Shown one piece after another: positions 1 to 11,752 of a stretch of DNA of 64,000 bases (position 1 is its first letter; each line of letters opens with the position of its first letter). The notes under the pieces are model-generated. The model did not search any database and was not told where the DNA came from. It was given only the letters and a program-made list of their open reading frames with translations. The position numbers and the translations under genes are program-made. Source of the DNA: Tetmemena sp. SeJ-2015 (Eukaryota > Ciliophora > Spirotrichea > Sporadotrichida > Oxytrichidae); contig JAJKFJ010023572.1 of assembly GCA_027382625.1 (NCBI GenBank), positions 62,001 through 126,000 on the forward strand, read 5' to 3'.

Positions 1-2270
1 TCAAGTTATAAATAAAAATTCTTTATGATGCCACCTATTTGAGAATGCTCTTTCTATCCGTCATTTTGCCCAGGCGTACCCTAAGCATCTTCTATCTCCA
101 TATCTGACTCTACGTTTGCTTTGGCATCTTTTGGAACCTTGGCTACATAGTTCACATCTGCATCACTCTCTGACTTCTCCTCTAAAGCCTCAAGAGCTTG
201 AATTTTCTGAATATATTAGGCACTTTGACTATACTTCTACCCAAGAGAATTAGCAGAAGAATGCTCTTGGCTATCTAATAAATCCTCAACTGGGAGCATA
301 AATACTTGGTCCTCAGGCTCAGGATTATATTACTTCTCAAGCCTCTCATTATTTAGCTTTTCAATCATTCGAGAAGTATGAGAATCAATAAATTATCTAT
401 TAGTTAAAACACACAAAAATTTTATAATTTATTGAATCCTCATCCAAGCATCTCAATTTATTCTTTTCAATTAAGTTCCAGTATTTAGAGAGGATATTGT
501 TGCAAATATCTTTCATTTTTATGGCATCCTTATGTACTTTATGTTTTGGTTGATTAAAAGTGATGGCATTTTAGAATATTAGGTTTACATCTGATTTAAG
601 TAGTTCGGGGCTCCTCAAATACTCACCTATCTTTTCCCTGATATACTTAAAGCACATTGGATTCTTGATTATTTTAGTGTAATTTAGAACTCTTCCTTCT
701 ACAGGCTCTTGATAATAGAACATTTTGTCCTCCGCAGCTAACTTTTCAATGAGCTCTGCTATTTGCTGATATCTGTATTTTTATCTGCAGTTCTTGCAAT
801 TGTATTAGAGTTTTCCTTCATTAAAATGCTTCAGAGTGGATTGATTGTTGAAGATTCTGTCACAGCCAATATGTGCCTGCATCAAGCATTTCACACATTC
901 AATAAAATATCTTAATAAGGTATAAATTAAAATTTTATTGAAAGATTGTATCGTTTGAATCAGTAAGTCAGATCCAGGTAAGTTCATATTATCGGGCCAA
1001 AACTTTTCGCAAACAAGGCAGTACTGTTTTCTATCCCTTTTCTTATTGCAACTGGAGCATAGCTTGTAATCCTTAGACCATTTATAGTTTCTCTTGTCTC
1101 CTGCTTAAGTGGCCCCGCAGTTTTCACAGCATGCACACTATTCACATTTGTAGAAATGATTCAGTTGTGCGAATGTAGTCCTCTTTGACTCAATTAGCCC
1201 TCCTTGCTTAATTTCTTTTTCTGGAATGATTGATGGTACTGCTGATTTCACAGTTGCATCGAGGCAGTCATAGTGAAAACCAGAGTTGCATTTTTAGCAA
1301 ATAAGCATTTAATCCTTATTTCTCACTGAAAGACAGTTTGTACAGCGAATACACTCTTGGCATCTCCATTCATTCTCTCTCATGCCCAAACCAGAGTGTA
1401 CTTAAGGTGATTTCAAACACTATAAATGGTAATTCTTAGAGCAATTTGAGCACTTTAAATGCTCGATATCATTGGTAATGTAGTTACAAGTTGAGCATCT
1501 CTCATCTCTAGCCTCTCTAGTTATATTAGCAATTCTCAAACCCTCAGAATGATCCTGAATCATAGTGATATCTCGAAGTGCTCTCTTCTAAAGCAGTGAC
1601 TCTTAGAAGCATACCATTTCAAACATCCTTATTTTAAGCTTTTCTAGGAGCTAGCAACGTTCTCCATCGATTACAAGTAATCTAATGAGACATAGCCTCT
1701 TGTCAAATCTGCTTTAAATTTGTAGGATTGAAAGTAAAACCACTCTGTTCTTTCCTTCTGAGCGCTCTTAAAGTTTAGGAGCCTTATAAGTATCATATAG
1801 TCCTCAGCTCTGGGATCATACTTTGCTCTGAGAAATATTCCTAACTTTGGTTTTGAGTGAGATTTATCTGCATTTATAGGTTCGTAGCTCAGTATTGTGA
1901 ATTAATAGTGGCTCATGTTTGCTTCTGTTATTTCAACCTCCTTTGCTTATTCTAAGTAGGAAGTAAAGGCTTTCTATATTTGAGTGGCGAAATTGCTGAA
2001 TTTATTAGTCACATCCTTTGTATATGCAGACTTTAAATAAGAACCGAGCACATCAGCTTCGATAAATAACGAAGATGAATTTAATAAAGAATTTGCTTCG
2101 AAGTCTCTTAGGTCTTTTTGATAGTTTGTTTGCTCTTTAATCTTAATATCTAGAGCAGAAATATTGCCACTTCCAGAGAAAATAGGTGTCACAAAATCCA
2201 CTTGATTATCCTCTCTGCCTTTTGTAAGTTTCTGAATTATTATTATACTATTGTCTAATGAATTAAATTA
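1..2270 (-). CDS. PHD-finger and bromodomain protein (3' end beyond window)
   Basis: Read with TAA/TAG as Gln. Sense order is high to low coordinates. Around 1500-1000 lie clustered Cys/His pairs of an extended PHD array (CSTC, CSNCSKNYHLQC, CQECIRCTNC, CEQCACCENC), which in this family reads histone tails. Around 720-430 is a bromodomain-like helical block (KIIKNPMCFKYIREKI ... LIFQNAITFNQP), an acetyl-lysine reader. A GT-AG intron at about 357-414 leads to an acidic tail that runs off the window. The frame changes between about 1800 and 1640; deleting 2 nt of a TATAT run near 1796 would join the two good frames. The N-terminus near 2200-2270 has no clear ATG, so a short interruption is likely there. 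Role inferred: nuclear chromatin reader. Confidence 0.85.
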
Positions 2271-2331
2271 TAAAAATACAAACGATCATAAGGACATCTC
2301 TTTAAGAAAAACTAAAGTTAATTAATTAAAA

Positions 2332-3887
2332 TCAACCATTTTTTGGTAGAATGATATTTTTCTAATTGATTTTCTAAGGAAAACATTTTGGCAAACTTAA
2401 GATCAAGTTTTCTACCTATTCTTTTATCGCTATTATGAAATTTATTTATGATCTTATAATTATATTAATTATAGAATTAGAAGATAAATTTTTTAACTCA
2501 TATAATTTAAATTCTAATGAATTAGATCCTTTCACAGTCTACTCGAGAAGCTACTAAGGAATAGATTCTAGCATGCTCAATTTTACGAAATACGGCTTAG
2601 AGAGATTTAGATATTCCTCCTTCTCCAAAAATCTGGAATCTTTTTATTTTATTTCATCCTTGAAAACTTTAATTTTAAGGGTTTCAAGATCTACTTTATC
2701 GATTAGCTAAATTATTACAGGATTGCTAAAAGCAAACAATTAAATATGATCTTTGTTTACATGTAAGATATATAATTATATGAATTACTTTCTTCTTATA
2801 AAACAAAGATTAATTTTATCGTATCATTAAATTTAATTTGCACCTTTAAATCCATACTAGACTATTAATTCGAATTGTGATTCTAAAATATTTTGTCTTA
2901 GACCATATTGATTATGTATCTTCCCTCGCAAAAGAGAGGATGAGGGTCTATATATTCAAACTTCTCTGTATTTTTCTTATCCCCATCTTTTACTTTTTCG
3001 TGATCACCTTCCTTCACTTCCTCTTAAGAGTCTTAGGTTTCTTTGATCGCCTTTAGCTTTTTTTCTTACAATAGACTTTGAGCCTGCTGATGAATTAGTA
3101 AAATGTCTGAGGCCACACCTCCATCATCGTTTTGAATTTAAGCATTACCTGCACTATTTTTGACTGAAAGCGTGTAAGATAAATTCCTTAAACTTCAAGC
3201 CTAAGATTTATAAATGGAAATCTTATTAGGAGCAAAAAGGGAAGACTTTTTAACAGACACCTTATTAAATATCAACGATTTCATGACTGAAATCGTGTTA
3301 GACTGTGTCATTTTGGCACTCCTAGTTTTGCCTGATATTGCAGGTACACTAGAGAGAGTCTTGTTACCTTTTTAGCCTGAGGAAGAATTGGCAGAGGTGT
3401 TTTGCTTGCTCTGCTATTGCTGCTACTTGTCTTTAGCTTTCTCGTCTCTTTTCTTGTCTAGATGCTTAGAATCGCTTTTTCCCGGCATTTTTTCAATCTT
3501 TTCCCTGGCTATAATGGCGCTCTTTCTGGGAGATTTCCTCTCTTCAACTTCACTCTCTGATGAGCTTTCAGATCTTGGTCTTCTTTTGTCGCTTCTGAAC
3601 TTGTCGATATCTCTGTGGTGGCTTGATCTGTTAGTCCCTGGCTCAGATTTCCCTCCAGATTTATTTGGACCACCACTCTTGTCACGCTCATCAGACTTTC
3701 TCAAGCGATTCTGATTCATTGCTGCACTGTTGTTTGCACTGAGAGAGGCCTTTGATAAGGAGTTATTTGATTAGCCTGCCTAACCTACTCCATCTCTGGT
3801 GCTTCTATTTCTCATGGGACGTCTACCCTCCAAAAGGAGCTGGTAATATTCACCAATAGACATATTTATTTCGGGGAAGTCCTCCAT
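2332..3887 (-). CDS. Lys/Ser/Arg-rich protein, function unknown
   Basis: ATG at 3887 (MEDFPEINMSIGEYY) opens a frame that runs to TGA at 2332-2334 when TAA/TAG are Gln. The N-terminal third is very basic and Ser-rich, with a poly-Gln run near 3420; the C-terminal half is more ordinary. A GT-AG intron at about 2726-2760 restores the frame. One in-frame TGA at 3195-3197 sits between two good coding stretches in the same frame, so a short eliminated or spliced segment is likely there. The strongly charged region on the plus strand (3388-3714) is only its antisense shadow. No domain recognised. Confidence 0.7.
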
Positions 3888-3899
3888 TTTCCAAAGAGT

Positions 3900-4340
3900 A
3901 GTCAATAGATTTTAAATTATTATAAACCCATCAATTAATCAATAATAAGGCGTCGTGAAATTTTTGTTCCTCATATTGTTTATAAGGCATCAAGATTTTT
4001 AAAGAGGAAATTTATAAACAAAATTTCTTAGTTACGTTTCAAGATCTCAAAATATAGATAGAAACTTATTTCTGCATTTATAATTTTGTAAATACACTTA
4101 ATGGCAAACGCTTGGGATATTGTGTCAATTATTGATAGAAATTAGTTGAAAATAATCTATTCATTTTATTCACAGTATTCAAACAGTAAAAATTATAGTG
4201 TCTTATTTATAGAAAATTAATAACTATTGGATGCGTTTGGCATAATCCCTCTAAGGAAATTATTCAATAATTATTCAAATTAATATATAAGAATTAGGAT
4301 CTTAAAATTTTTAAGTTTGAAATTCTAATGATATAAGGTT
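3900..4340. other. AT-rich intergenic stretch
   Basis: AT-rich spacer between two divergent genes. I see no convincing gene. A short ATG-led frame at 4101 fades into AT-rich DNA without any recognisable motif. Confidence 0.5.
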
Positions 4341-4342
4341 TC

Positions 4343-5401
4343 ATGTTTAGAGTTCAATTCTTTTCGAAAGATTCTTTTCAAACTCTCAACTCATTTAAGT
4401 TATTTAAGATTTAAAACATATCATAGCAATACTCTTGGATGGATATCGTTCTTCTCTTGGAGTATAAGTTTCTATCCGCAAATACTAATCAACTACAAAA
4501 GGAAAAAGTAAATGCCTCTTACTAAAAAATAGGATGGATTTTAAATTTGATATAGAGTTGATGGTTTTTCTGTGGAATTTGCGCTTTTAAACCCTCAAGG
4601 TTTCTTCTTCTACTCTTACTATTCATTGGCAGGGTATATTTATCCCACGAAAGCTACAGGAACAGTACTTACTTCTTGTTCATAATTAATCTCTAATAGG
4701 TTGCACCAAATGATTTGGTATTCGCACTTCATGCGTTTGCGATATCTGCCTGCCAATTTACTCAAATCTTCATGTATGATGTAAGAATAAACTCATCTCT
4801 TTACTTCTGGTTTCATGAATCGTTTTAGAAAGGAGAGAATTAGAAGAAGCTTCAGTGGTGGCCCATCGCCTTGCTGATCGGAGAGTGGATTTTTGTTATA
4901 ACTCTCTTCAGTTTAGAAGTGTCTGGAGTTGAACTTAATGATCAAATAAAAACTCTGAGAGTAGCTGGCTATTGCAAGGCGCTCATTACTTTTGTGAAAT
5001 ACATGCCTCAGGTGAGACACTCCTTTCTTTGCTTATTTGGTTATAATCCTTTTTTCTAATAGGTGTATTTAAACTACAAAAGGCAAAGCACTGTGGGTTG
5101 GTCTATTGAGAACATTTTCCTAGACTTCACAGGAGGATTGCTTTCTCTATTACAGTAGATCCTAGACACAGTGGCAAGAGGACAGCCATTTTTCGGGACT
5201 GACTCATTCAACATTGTGAAGTTCTTGCTATCTATTATGTCAATCATCTTTGACATCATATTTTTGTTCCAACACTTCGTGCTCTATAAGGATGCCAGAA
5301 AGATAGAGAAGCTCACTAAGAATGCACACTCAGAATAGGTAATAACAATTTTACGTCAGCTTATAAAATTTAGATATAGTAAGGATGATTTGATTCCTTG
5401 A
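4343..5401 (+). CDS. CTNS: Cystinosin-type lysosomal cystine transporter (PQ-loop)
   Basis: Exported cystine/H+ symporter family of the lysosome membrane. Two PQ-loop motifs are visible: [17 protein letters not shown] and [19 protein letters not shown], the second followed by [16 protein letters not shown] and a late [18 protein letters not shown], all hallmarks of cystinosin. Hydrophobic segments alternate as expected for seven membrane spans. Four clean GT-AG introns: 4508-4555, 4665-4699, 4781-4828 and 5012-5062. The 3' end either reads through to TGA at 5399-5401 or splices 5340-5373 and stops at 5386-5388. The N-terminus is not settled: ATG 4343 is in another frame than the first PQ-loop exon, so the start is approximate. 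No pointer-type interruption was needed in the conserved part. Confidence 0.9.
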
Positions 5402-5824
5402 AGAAAAATTAATTTCGCAAAGCATTAAATCTAATTATCGCTCCAGTATTTAAGAAAGGAAAGAATAATCTTATAGTAAAGATTTAAGTTTATAATACTC
5501 AGTTTTTATTCTAGCTTATCATCTTTGTTCTAATAAATGCTTTATAATATTTGATGAAGACAGAGAGATGAATAATTTATTGCATTTATTTAATGATTAA
5601 CAAATCTGACAATCACAAGACGTCATCCGATATCTACGACAATCAAAATTGAGAAAACATCATCATATAAAGAATATATCTGATTTTAAGGTTTGAATCG
5701 ATAGATTACATTAAAATTATATTGTAAAAAACTATATTGGTATACTTTATTAATCCATTTCACATAATCGTTTAACCACTAAAAGTGTCATCAGTGACAT
5801 TCCTTGTGTGCGGGACCCATTTAT

Positions 5825-6455
5825 TCAAACTTTCTCTTAATGTAAATTCTGTCCTTGATTAAAAATAAATACGAGGATTAGTTCGTAGAAAAGGTTTGAG
5901 CCAGCGAACCCAACACAAAAGATGAAAATTACTCCAAAGTTGTACGTCATTGCTAATTAAATAAAATTAGCTAGGAGCATGAGTAAGTACGCATTAGGTA
6001 AAAATAACTTAAATTAGTCTTAGCTATGAGTTGAAGGAAAGTATCAAACAAATGCCAGAGAAGCATTTGGCCTCGTGACTATGGTTACTTTGTGGATGGA
6101 GTGTGCTGTTGATGATGATTTAACTCAGATTTGTTTATGTGGTCAGGCAAGAGATCTTAACTTATGTCTGACTCCTAAATAAGTTTTTTAGTAATCCTTA
6201 TTTTAGCATAGAAATTATAATTTACTCATCTTTGCTCTTAAGGTACCAGCGGATGAATGGAACTGTCTCAATTATCCAGGCTAGAGCAAAAACGAAGACG
6301 AGTGCCCCAAAGTATCCTCCAGGGGTGATTGCATTCCAGTTTTCGAAGAGAATCCAAGGGACTTTATTAGTGAAGTCGAGTGGCATCTACATGCAGTATG
6401 TCATCTGCTCATCGGATGTGTATTTTTTCTCTCTGCACCATGGATCTGGATTCAT
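5825..6455 (-). CDS. Ctr-family copper transporter
   Basis: ATG at 6455 is preceded in frame by TGA, which fixes the start. The N-terminus has Met/Cys pairs (MTYCMQM) followed by FENWNAITPGGYFGALVFVFALAWIIE, the first Ctr membrane span. A His/Gln-rich loop follows, then LLWHLFDTFLQLIAKTNLSYF and MTYNFGVIFIF with GSNLF, matching spans 2 and 3 including the family MTYN and a shortened GxxxG-like end. Expected role: plasma or vesicle membrane Cu(I) uptake as a trimer. Two interruptions: a candidate IES at 6175-6227 with pointer CTC (GAG in sense) that cannot be removed in frame as a GT-AG intron, and a 38-nt GT-AG intron at 5953-5990. The second could also be joined at an AATG repeat. Stop TGA at 5825-5827. 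Confidence 0.87.
6175..6227 (-). other. Candidate IES in Ctr gene, pointer CTC
   Basis: CTC occurs at 6172-6174 and 6225-6227. Deleting 53 nt joins KSKDE to SDISQDLLPD in frame. The GT-AG alternative at this place leaves the frame wrong. Confidence 0.65.
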
Positions 6456-6499
6456 TGCGAGTCAATCAATCTATATAATTATACGATTTTATTAATTTC

Positions 6500-7950
6500 T
6501 ACACCCCAATATATCTAAAATGCACATAAAAATCTATCTCTCCTCTTTGCTTGTAAGTAAGAATCTGACGACTGAAAGTATGTCAAGGAAAGTTAATAGA
6601 AGAAACTTAAATTGTTCAATTAGGAAGTAAGTGTTTGAAGATAGAAGGTATTGTAAATTAACTGATATTAAATAATAACTATATTCTCTAACTTAAATAC
6701 TATCACAACCTCTCACTTAATCATAGATCCGACTGCAAATTAATTTATTAAATTTCAATTTGAATAGGCTCGTGAGAGTAATACCTCTATTATATTATTA
6801 TCAATTAGAATCTTAAGTTCATAATCTTGTAAAATTCTCGCACAGCTTATAAATAGCTTATTATTTCGTTTTTAAAGTTCTAAAGAACCAAAGTTATTCT
6901 AATGGGAAAACCTAACCCTTTCTGTGAAAGTCGTATTTTACTTTTAAATTTGTTCTTTCTTTCCCAAACAAGCATCAATTTTGAATTACTTTATGTATTT
7001 GGAATATTATCCTTATAAATATTATAGGACCCAAGTCTGTTAATTAGAATATTTCTCAAGAAATTTAAGAGCGCAACCCTTCCCCGACAGCATTATTTCA
7101 ACTATCGCAGATGATGATAAACTATCAACTAAGTGCCGCTAAAAAGAATGTTGGCCCATAGGCTCTACAGGCAAAGCTGCCTGACTAGTCGATTTACTAA
7201 AATTTTCTACCCTTAAATGCTAACCCAGGAACCTAGTTATCGGCACCCTTTGGGGTATAGCCCACTTTTCAACCACAGTTTAATCTGGGTCAAATTATTA
7301 ATATAGCAATTCAAATCATTTTTTAGAGAATCAACATTGTCAGGAGCTGCTATAGGCCAAACAAGATAACTTCCTGCAATAAAAATTGTCACAACCACAA
7401 TCCACTTTATAACTCTCTCCTCATATTATGAACAATTCACTGCTGGCTAGAGAAATGCTATAGGCTTCTATTCTCATGTTAAACTTCAGTTTATTGATTT
7501 TTTTGTGTCTCATTATTTAGAATAGTAGAAATTAGGGGAATGAGGGACAGGAGTAAAATTTCAATAATTAGCTAACACCATCTTGCTTTGCATACCCGAG
7601 TTTCACATCACAATTCTCTTTATATAGTAATGAAGTGGAGTAAATATATTTTGTGTGTGTGAATAGTACCTCTAGACTTCAATGGCCTAGACCTTCATAA
7701 CTCCAGTCGGCTCTCAAATTTAGAATTCATCTGTAAATCGTGCCACCGCACATGATATTAGTGCTAGAAATTTTACCTCTGAAATGCAAAATGAGAAAAG
7801 TATTTTCTCCACAAACGTTACCAACCTCACCACTAACAATCCCAGTCTTTTATTCACTACCAATCTAATTTTATTTGCTAGATAAAATGAGATGTTATAA
7901 ATTTTCATAGCATTGCAATATAAAAGTGCTTTTAAGTTGGTGAATAATAG
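6500..7950. other. Intergenic DNA, no supported gene
   Basis: Mostly AT-rich. The stretch 7070-7300 is less AT-rich but has no open frame or recognisable RNA. A 62-codon minus frame at 7720-7908 reads without stop but shows no motif and ends five codons later. Confidence 0.45.
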
Positions 7951-7959
7951 TTATATCAA

Positions 7960-8640
7960 ATATCCGGGGACTTCAAAGGCGGACTTATTAGAGGGGTCCG
8001 AGGAGCAAGAGTTAGCCTAACTTCTAAACCAAGATGCGTTTGAGGCTCCAGAGGGCTTCCAATAGGTCCCTGGCTAGCCCTTTAACGTATAAGCTTGGTT
8101 GCAAATGAACGAGGCAGAACTCATCGAGGATAAATCCAAATCCGGAAAATTAAAACTATCTTTACTTCATTTTCTACTCTAATTACTGTCTCTTATTTTC
8201 CCAATCAAATTCTATAAGTTTAAATTATAAATTGAGCTACAGATGTCCAATTTGCAAGAAGATTTTGACTAGAAGAGAAAACGTAAAAAATCATCTGATA
8301 TCCATTCACTTAAAAATTAAGAGGCATCAGTGTAATATATGTCAAAAGAGATTTTCAGAAAGAAGCAATCTACTAGTGCATTTGAGAATCCACAAAATAT
8401 AATATGTGCATACATATTTAATTTCTTTATCCACGATAAAAGATAGCCAAATAATCGATAATTATTTTATAGTTTTTATTGATAGCCGTACAAGTGCGAT
8501 ACTTGCAATAAAAAATTTAATTCGCTGGGAAACATGAGAGACCACGAGAGAAGGCACATCCAGCTAAAAAATAAATAAATATATTCAGATCAAACATAAA
8601 TTACACAACTAGTCGGAGAAGATGAGGACTACTTTTAAAT
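7960..8640 (+). CDS. C2H2 zinc-finger protein (borders approximate)
   Basis: Three C2H2 fingers are visible: YRCPICKKILTRRENVKNH with ISIH after it, HQCNICQKRFSERSNLLVH with LRIH, and YKCDTCNKKFNSLGNMRDH with ERRH. They suggest a nucleic-acid binding protein. Upstream coding (EEQELAQLLNQDAFEAPEGF) joins to the first finger when 8147-8228 is removed at an AAATT pointer. Between finger 2 and 3 a GT-AG intron of about 98 nt fits (ending just before the codons for PYKCD). No start ATG was found in the upstream frame, and after the third finger the frame stays open into AT-rich DNA, so both ends are estimates. Confidence 0.72.
8147..8228 (+). other. Candidate IES in zinc-finger gene, pointer AAATT
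   Basis: AAATT at 8147-8151 and 8229-8233. Deleting 82 nt gives SKSGKLSYRCPICKK in one frame, directly entering finger 1. The removed piece is AT-rich and contains no suitable GT-AG pair. Confidence 0.65.
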
Positions 8641-8699
8641 TGTTCTATTTTATATACTTTTTTTACTCTTAACACGAAGCCTAAAAATAAATTCAAATT

Positions 8700-11600
8700 A
8701 TTTCCTTAGTTATTATGTTGCCTATGCACCTTAGAAACTTTCCCTAATCTGTTAATCAAATTTAAAATGGAGCGAGGATGAAAAAATTTCAATTGCTAAC
8801 TTCCTGTTTCTTAATCATAAATTATAAGTTTTCATCAAATTAAAGATTTATCGTAGTTTGATTTAAGTTTTTTAAATATTTGTGCACATTTGTATTCTAT
8901 AAACTAGAGTTTATCTAAATTTGTTCTATGGTAGAGTGGAATTATTGATAAGATAAAAAACACCTTTCTGAAACTGCAATTTCTGGTATGGGAAAAAGCA
9001 TTTTTTAATTAACAATTATAGTAGGTGATTGGTTAAAATAATAAATGGGTAGTTGAAACTTCGTGCCAGTTTAAATCTCAGATTCAATCCTTGAATTGGA
9101 GCTTTTTCGATAGAGAATAAAAAGATAATATGAGTTTCTTCTTATATCATCGCCTCAGCACCTCTCAATCAAGAGATATGATGTTCGTATTCTTCTTCAT
9201 CTCCATATTCATCTTCATCTAAACTTGTGTCGTATATAACTCTGTACTGAGCGCTTCCACACAAAAGTCACAAGGACAAAAAGTTCTTAAAATTTAATGC
9301 TGAATCGAATGGTCTAATTATTATTTAAATTGGACACACTTCAACTGTAGCTGATTTATTCCATTTTAATTTGATATCTAATTTAATTCTCTTTTTTATT
9401 AAATTCTTAGCTATAATAGAAGAGATAATTATGATACAACTAATAAAAGCAATAAATAAATATTTAAATGTTTCAGTAAGGAAAGGAGTAATTTTAGACC
9501 GAGCAATAGGCAATTTAATTTATAAATATATTCATTTTATATTCCGCTTAATTTTTATATAGAATCTATATTTAATAAAATAAAGGAAAATAAATTAATG
9601 CAGAAAATAAATACAAATTATTTAAAAATATAGGCCGAAGAAGGAAATATTTTCAACTCGGAATAAACCAAATATGTTTAAGAGTTTTAGAGGGAATTTA
9701 AATAATTTTCATATTAAAATTTTTATTTAATTATATTCTATGGTGACTCTAATCTTGATTTTTATAAAAGAAATTGTAAATGGGGTTGATGACCCATCCT
9801 TATTATTTTTTTCTATAAAAGTAAGGATTTTCAAAAATACTCTTCACTCCAAAGCTTCGAATTAATTCTGATATAATTTAATTTTTCAAATCATTTATAA
9901 TACTAAGAAGTGAAATTTCCAAGGACTTTTAGTCTCTTTTAAAATAAAAATAGAACCAAATTTATTTAAAATGGGACATCCCTCATTAAGAATTATGCTT
10001 CAAATTAATTAATTTTTGCTCTCACTTTAATCATCCTAGAACCAATTATGGAATTAATCCAGGAATTTATATTTATAGTTTAATAAACTGGAATAAAAAT
10101 ATTATTGCTGATCAATAAATGAAATTTTAAATTTTCATTATATTAGAAATTTTAACTTATTTTTATTGAATTAAAATCGAATTTAATTAAGAATAAAGGT
10201 ACTTATTTTGATTGGGCGTATAATATTGTTTTATAATAAATAGATCTTTATTTTATTTGTAAATAAATACAAACCCTTATATACCATCAACTGCAATTTA
10301 TTTATTTTTATGCAGAACTAGTTGGGGTCAGACATTATAAGCTTTGAGGAGCACCTAAAGTAACTTGCTAAAAATTTGGACTCATTTGTGAGCTAAAATT
10401 ATAAAACTTGTATCTTAAAACAATACATCAAATTGAATAAGAAAAAGCGCTCTTAATCTTTCCCAAAGTTTCCGTAATTCTACTTTCCCCCGCCCCCAAA
10501 AATTGAGTAATGATGGTTAGATTTTTCTGTTCGTTCTGGTGAATCTAAACACTAAAAAGCTGTTAAATGTTCATATTTATGATATTCTGCCAAATAATAT
10601 TCATTCTTGTTATGATTTTAAATGAGATGTCAATTTCGAGCAAAATATTCAACTGTTCTCTTGATAGAAAAAATTAATTTTTAATCAAGATGATGTCCTA
10701 ATCAGCAAGTCTATCTTTAATTGGAAAATAAATGTATGTAAACTTGTGTGGAATGACATTCGCGGCAGTACAATAAATAAGAAGCCTAGTTGCATTATTC
10801 ATTTCCGCTCTAGATGGATAGTGAATTGATACAACACACTAGCTTCTCCTGACTCAAAAAGGGAGAAATTTCATGCTTCCAATTATTTAATACTATCATT
10901 TATAGAAAGTATAAATATAAAAAAATCTTGCCATCTCATGCATGAAAATACTCCTCCAATCTATAATTATTGGACATTTAATGAGATGATTTTAATAAGA
11001 TCCTTTCTACTTGAAATCAAAATGACTATGGATTCCAACTCAAGTTTGAGAGGCTGCAAGCAGATTTTATAACTGCAATAATAATTATCTTTTAATTCCT
11101 AATAAATTTAATCTATTACTCTAAATTATAACAGAGCCTTAAAAGGATTCACTATGAAAATTAACAAATATGAATCTCAAAATACAATTAAGTACATCAT
11201 TAATTAATTAAAGGCTCAAAATATTTAATAATTAGAGACACTGATGAAATCGAAAATTAAAAATAATAGTAATCTTAGAGTTTAAATAGAGTTATCTTTT
11301 TTTCATTTAAAAATAATAATTTATATTTCCAATTGCGAGGCATGTAGACTATAATCCACTAAAATAATATTATTTTATCCCCTCTTTGATTATAAAATGC
11401 TCTCTTATATATTAGGAAAATCATTAAGTTAGGCAATAAAACCTGAATTTACTCTAGTAGAACCATTTAATTATATCTGATGTATTTTAATAATAGATAC
11501 CCTCACTCCTGTTTTTCCAGAAAAATCCTTCTTATCAGAAAGAAAAGTAAAGATATACATTTTGTTGTCCTTCTTGTTCTTACAAAAAAAGATAAACTTC

Positions 11601-11740
11601 AAACTTAAAAAAATAGTCTGCCATTGAAAAAAATAAAAGTGATCGAAACTTTAAAAATTGGAAAAATATTCATCCCATTTTTCTTTGGGGAATAAGAAAT
11701 TATTTTTCATTTACTAGAAAGAATTTTTACAAAGGAAAGA
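8700..11740. other. Long AT-rich intergenic region
   Basis: About 3 kb of strongly AT-rich DNA with one recognisable element, the decayed repeat copy at 9022-9516. A C-rich run (CCCCCGCCCCCAAAAA) lies at 10487-10502. I see no gene; frames are open only because TGA is the only stop and the DNA is AT-rich. Confidence 0.5.
9022..9516 (-). pseudogene. Decayed gene-like repeat, copy A (paralogue of 21196-21545)
   Basis: In sense direction it reads IKLDIKLKWNKSATVEVCPI, then RPFDSALNFKNFLSL, an in-frame TGA, then LLCGSAQYRVIYD and DEDEYGDEEEYEHHIS. The plus-strand copy at 21196 has IKLKWSKTAAIEVYHI, FKLALNSKKFLSLQLLSG and EEDEEYVHYIS at matching spacing, with CAA where copy A has TGA. Both copies also share the 19-nt string TTATTATTTTAACCAATCA further on (9026-9044 here). 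The family is not recognised. Likely a degraded duplicated gene or a fragment of a germline-limited element. Confidence 0.6.
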
Positions 11741-11752
11741 AAAAAATACTGA

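Noticed and set aside
3388..3714. Long plus-strand open frame with a hydrophobic Leu/Ser-rich product
   Set aside because: It is antisense to the Lys/Ser/Arg-rich gene on the minus strand, whose frame extends far beyond on both sides and has the expected codon character.
7720..7908. 62-codon minus-strand frame with hydrophobic segments
   Set aside because: No motif, no conserved neighbour, ends five codons later, and lies in AT-rich DNA where frames with only TGA as stop are often open.
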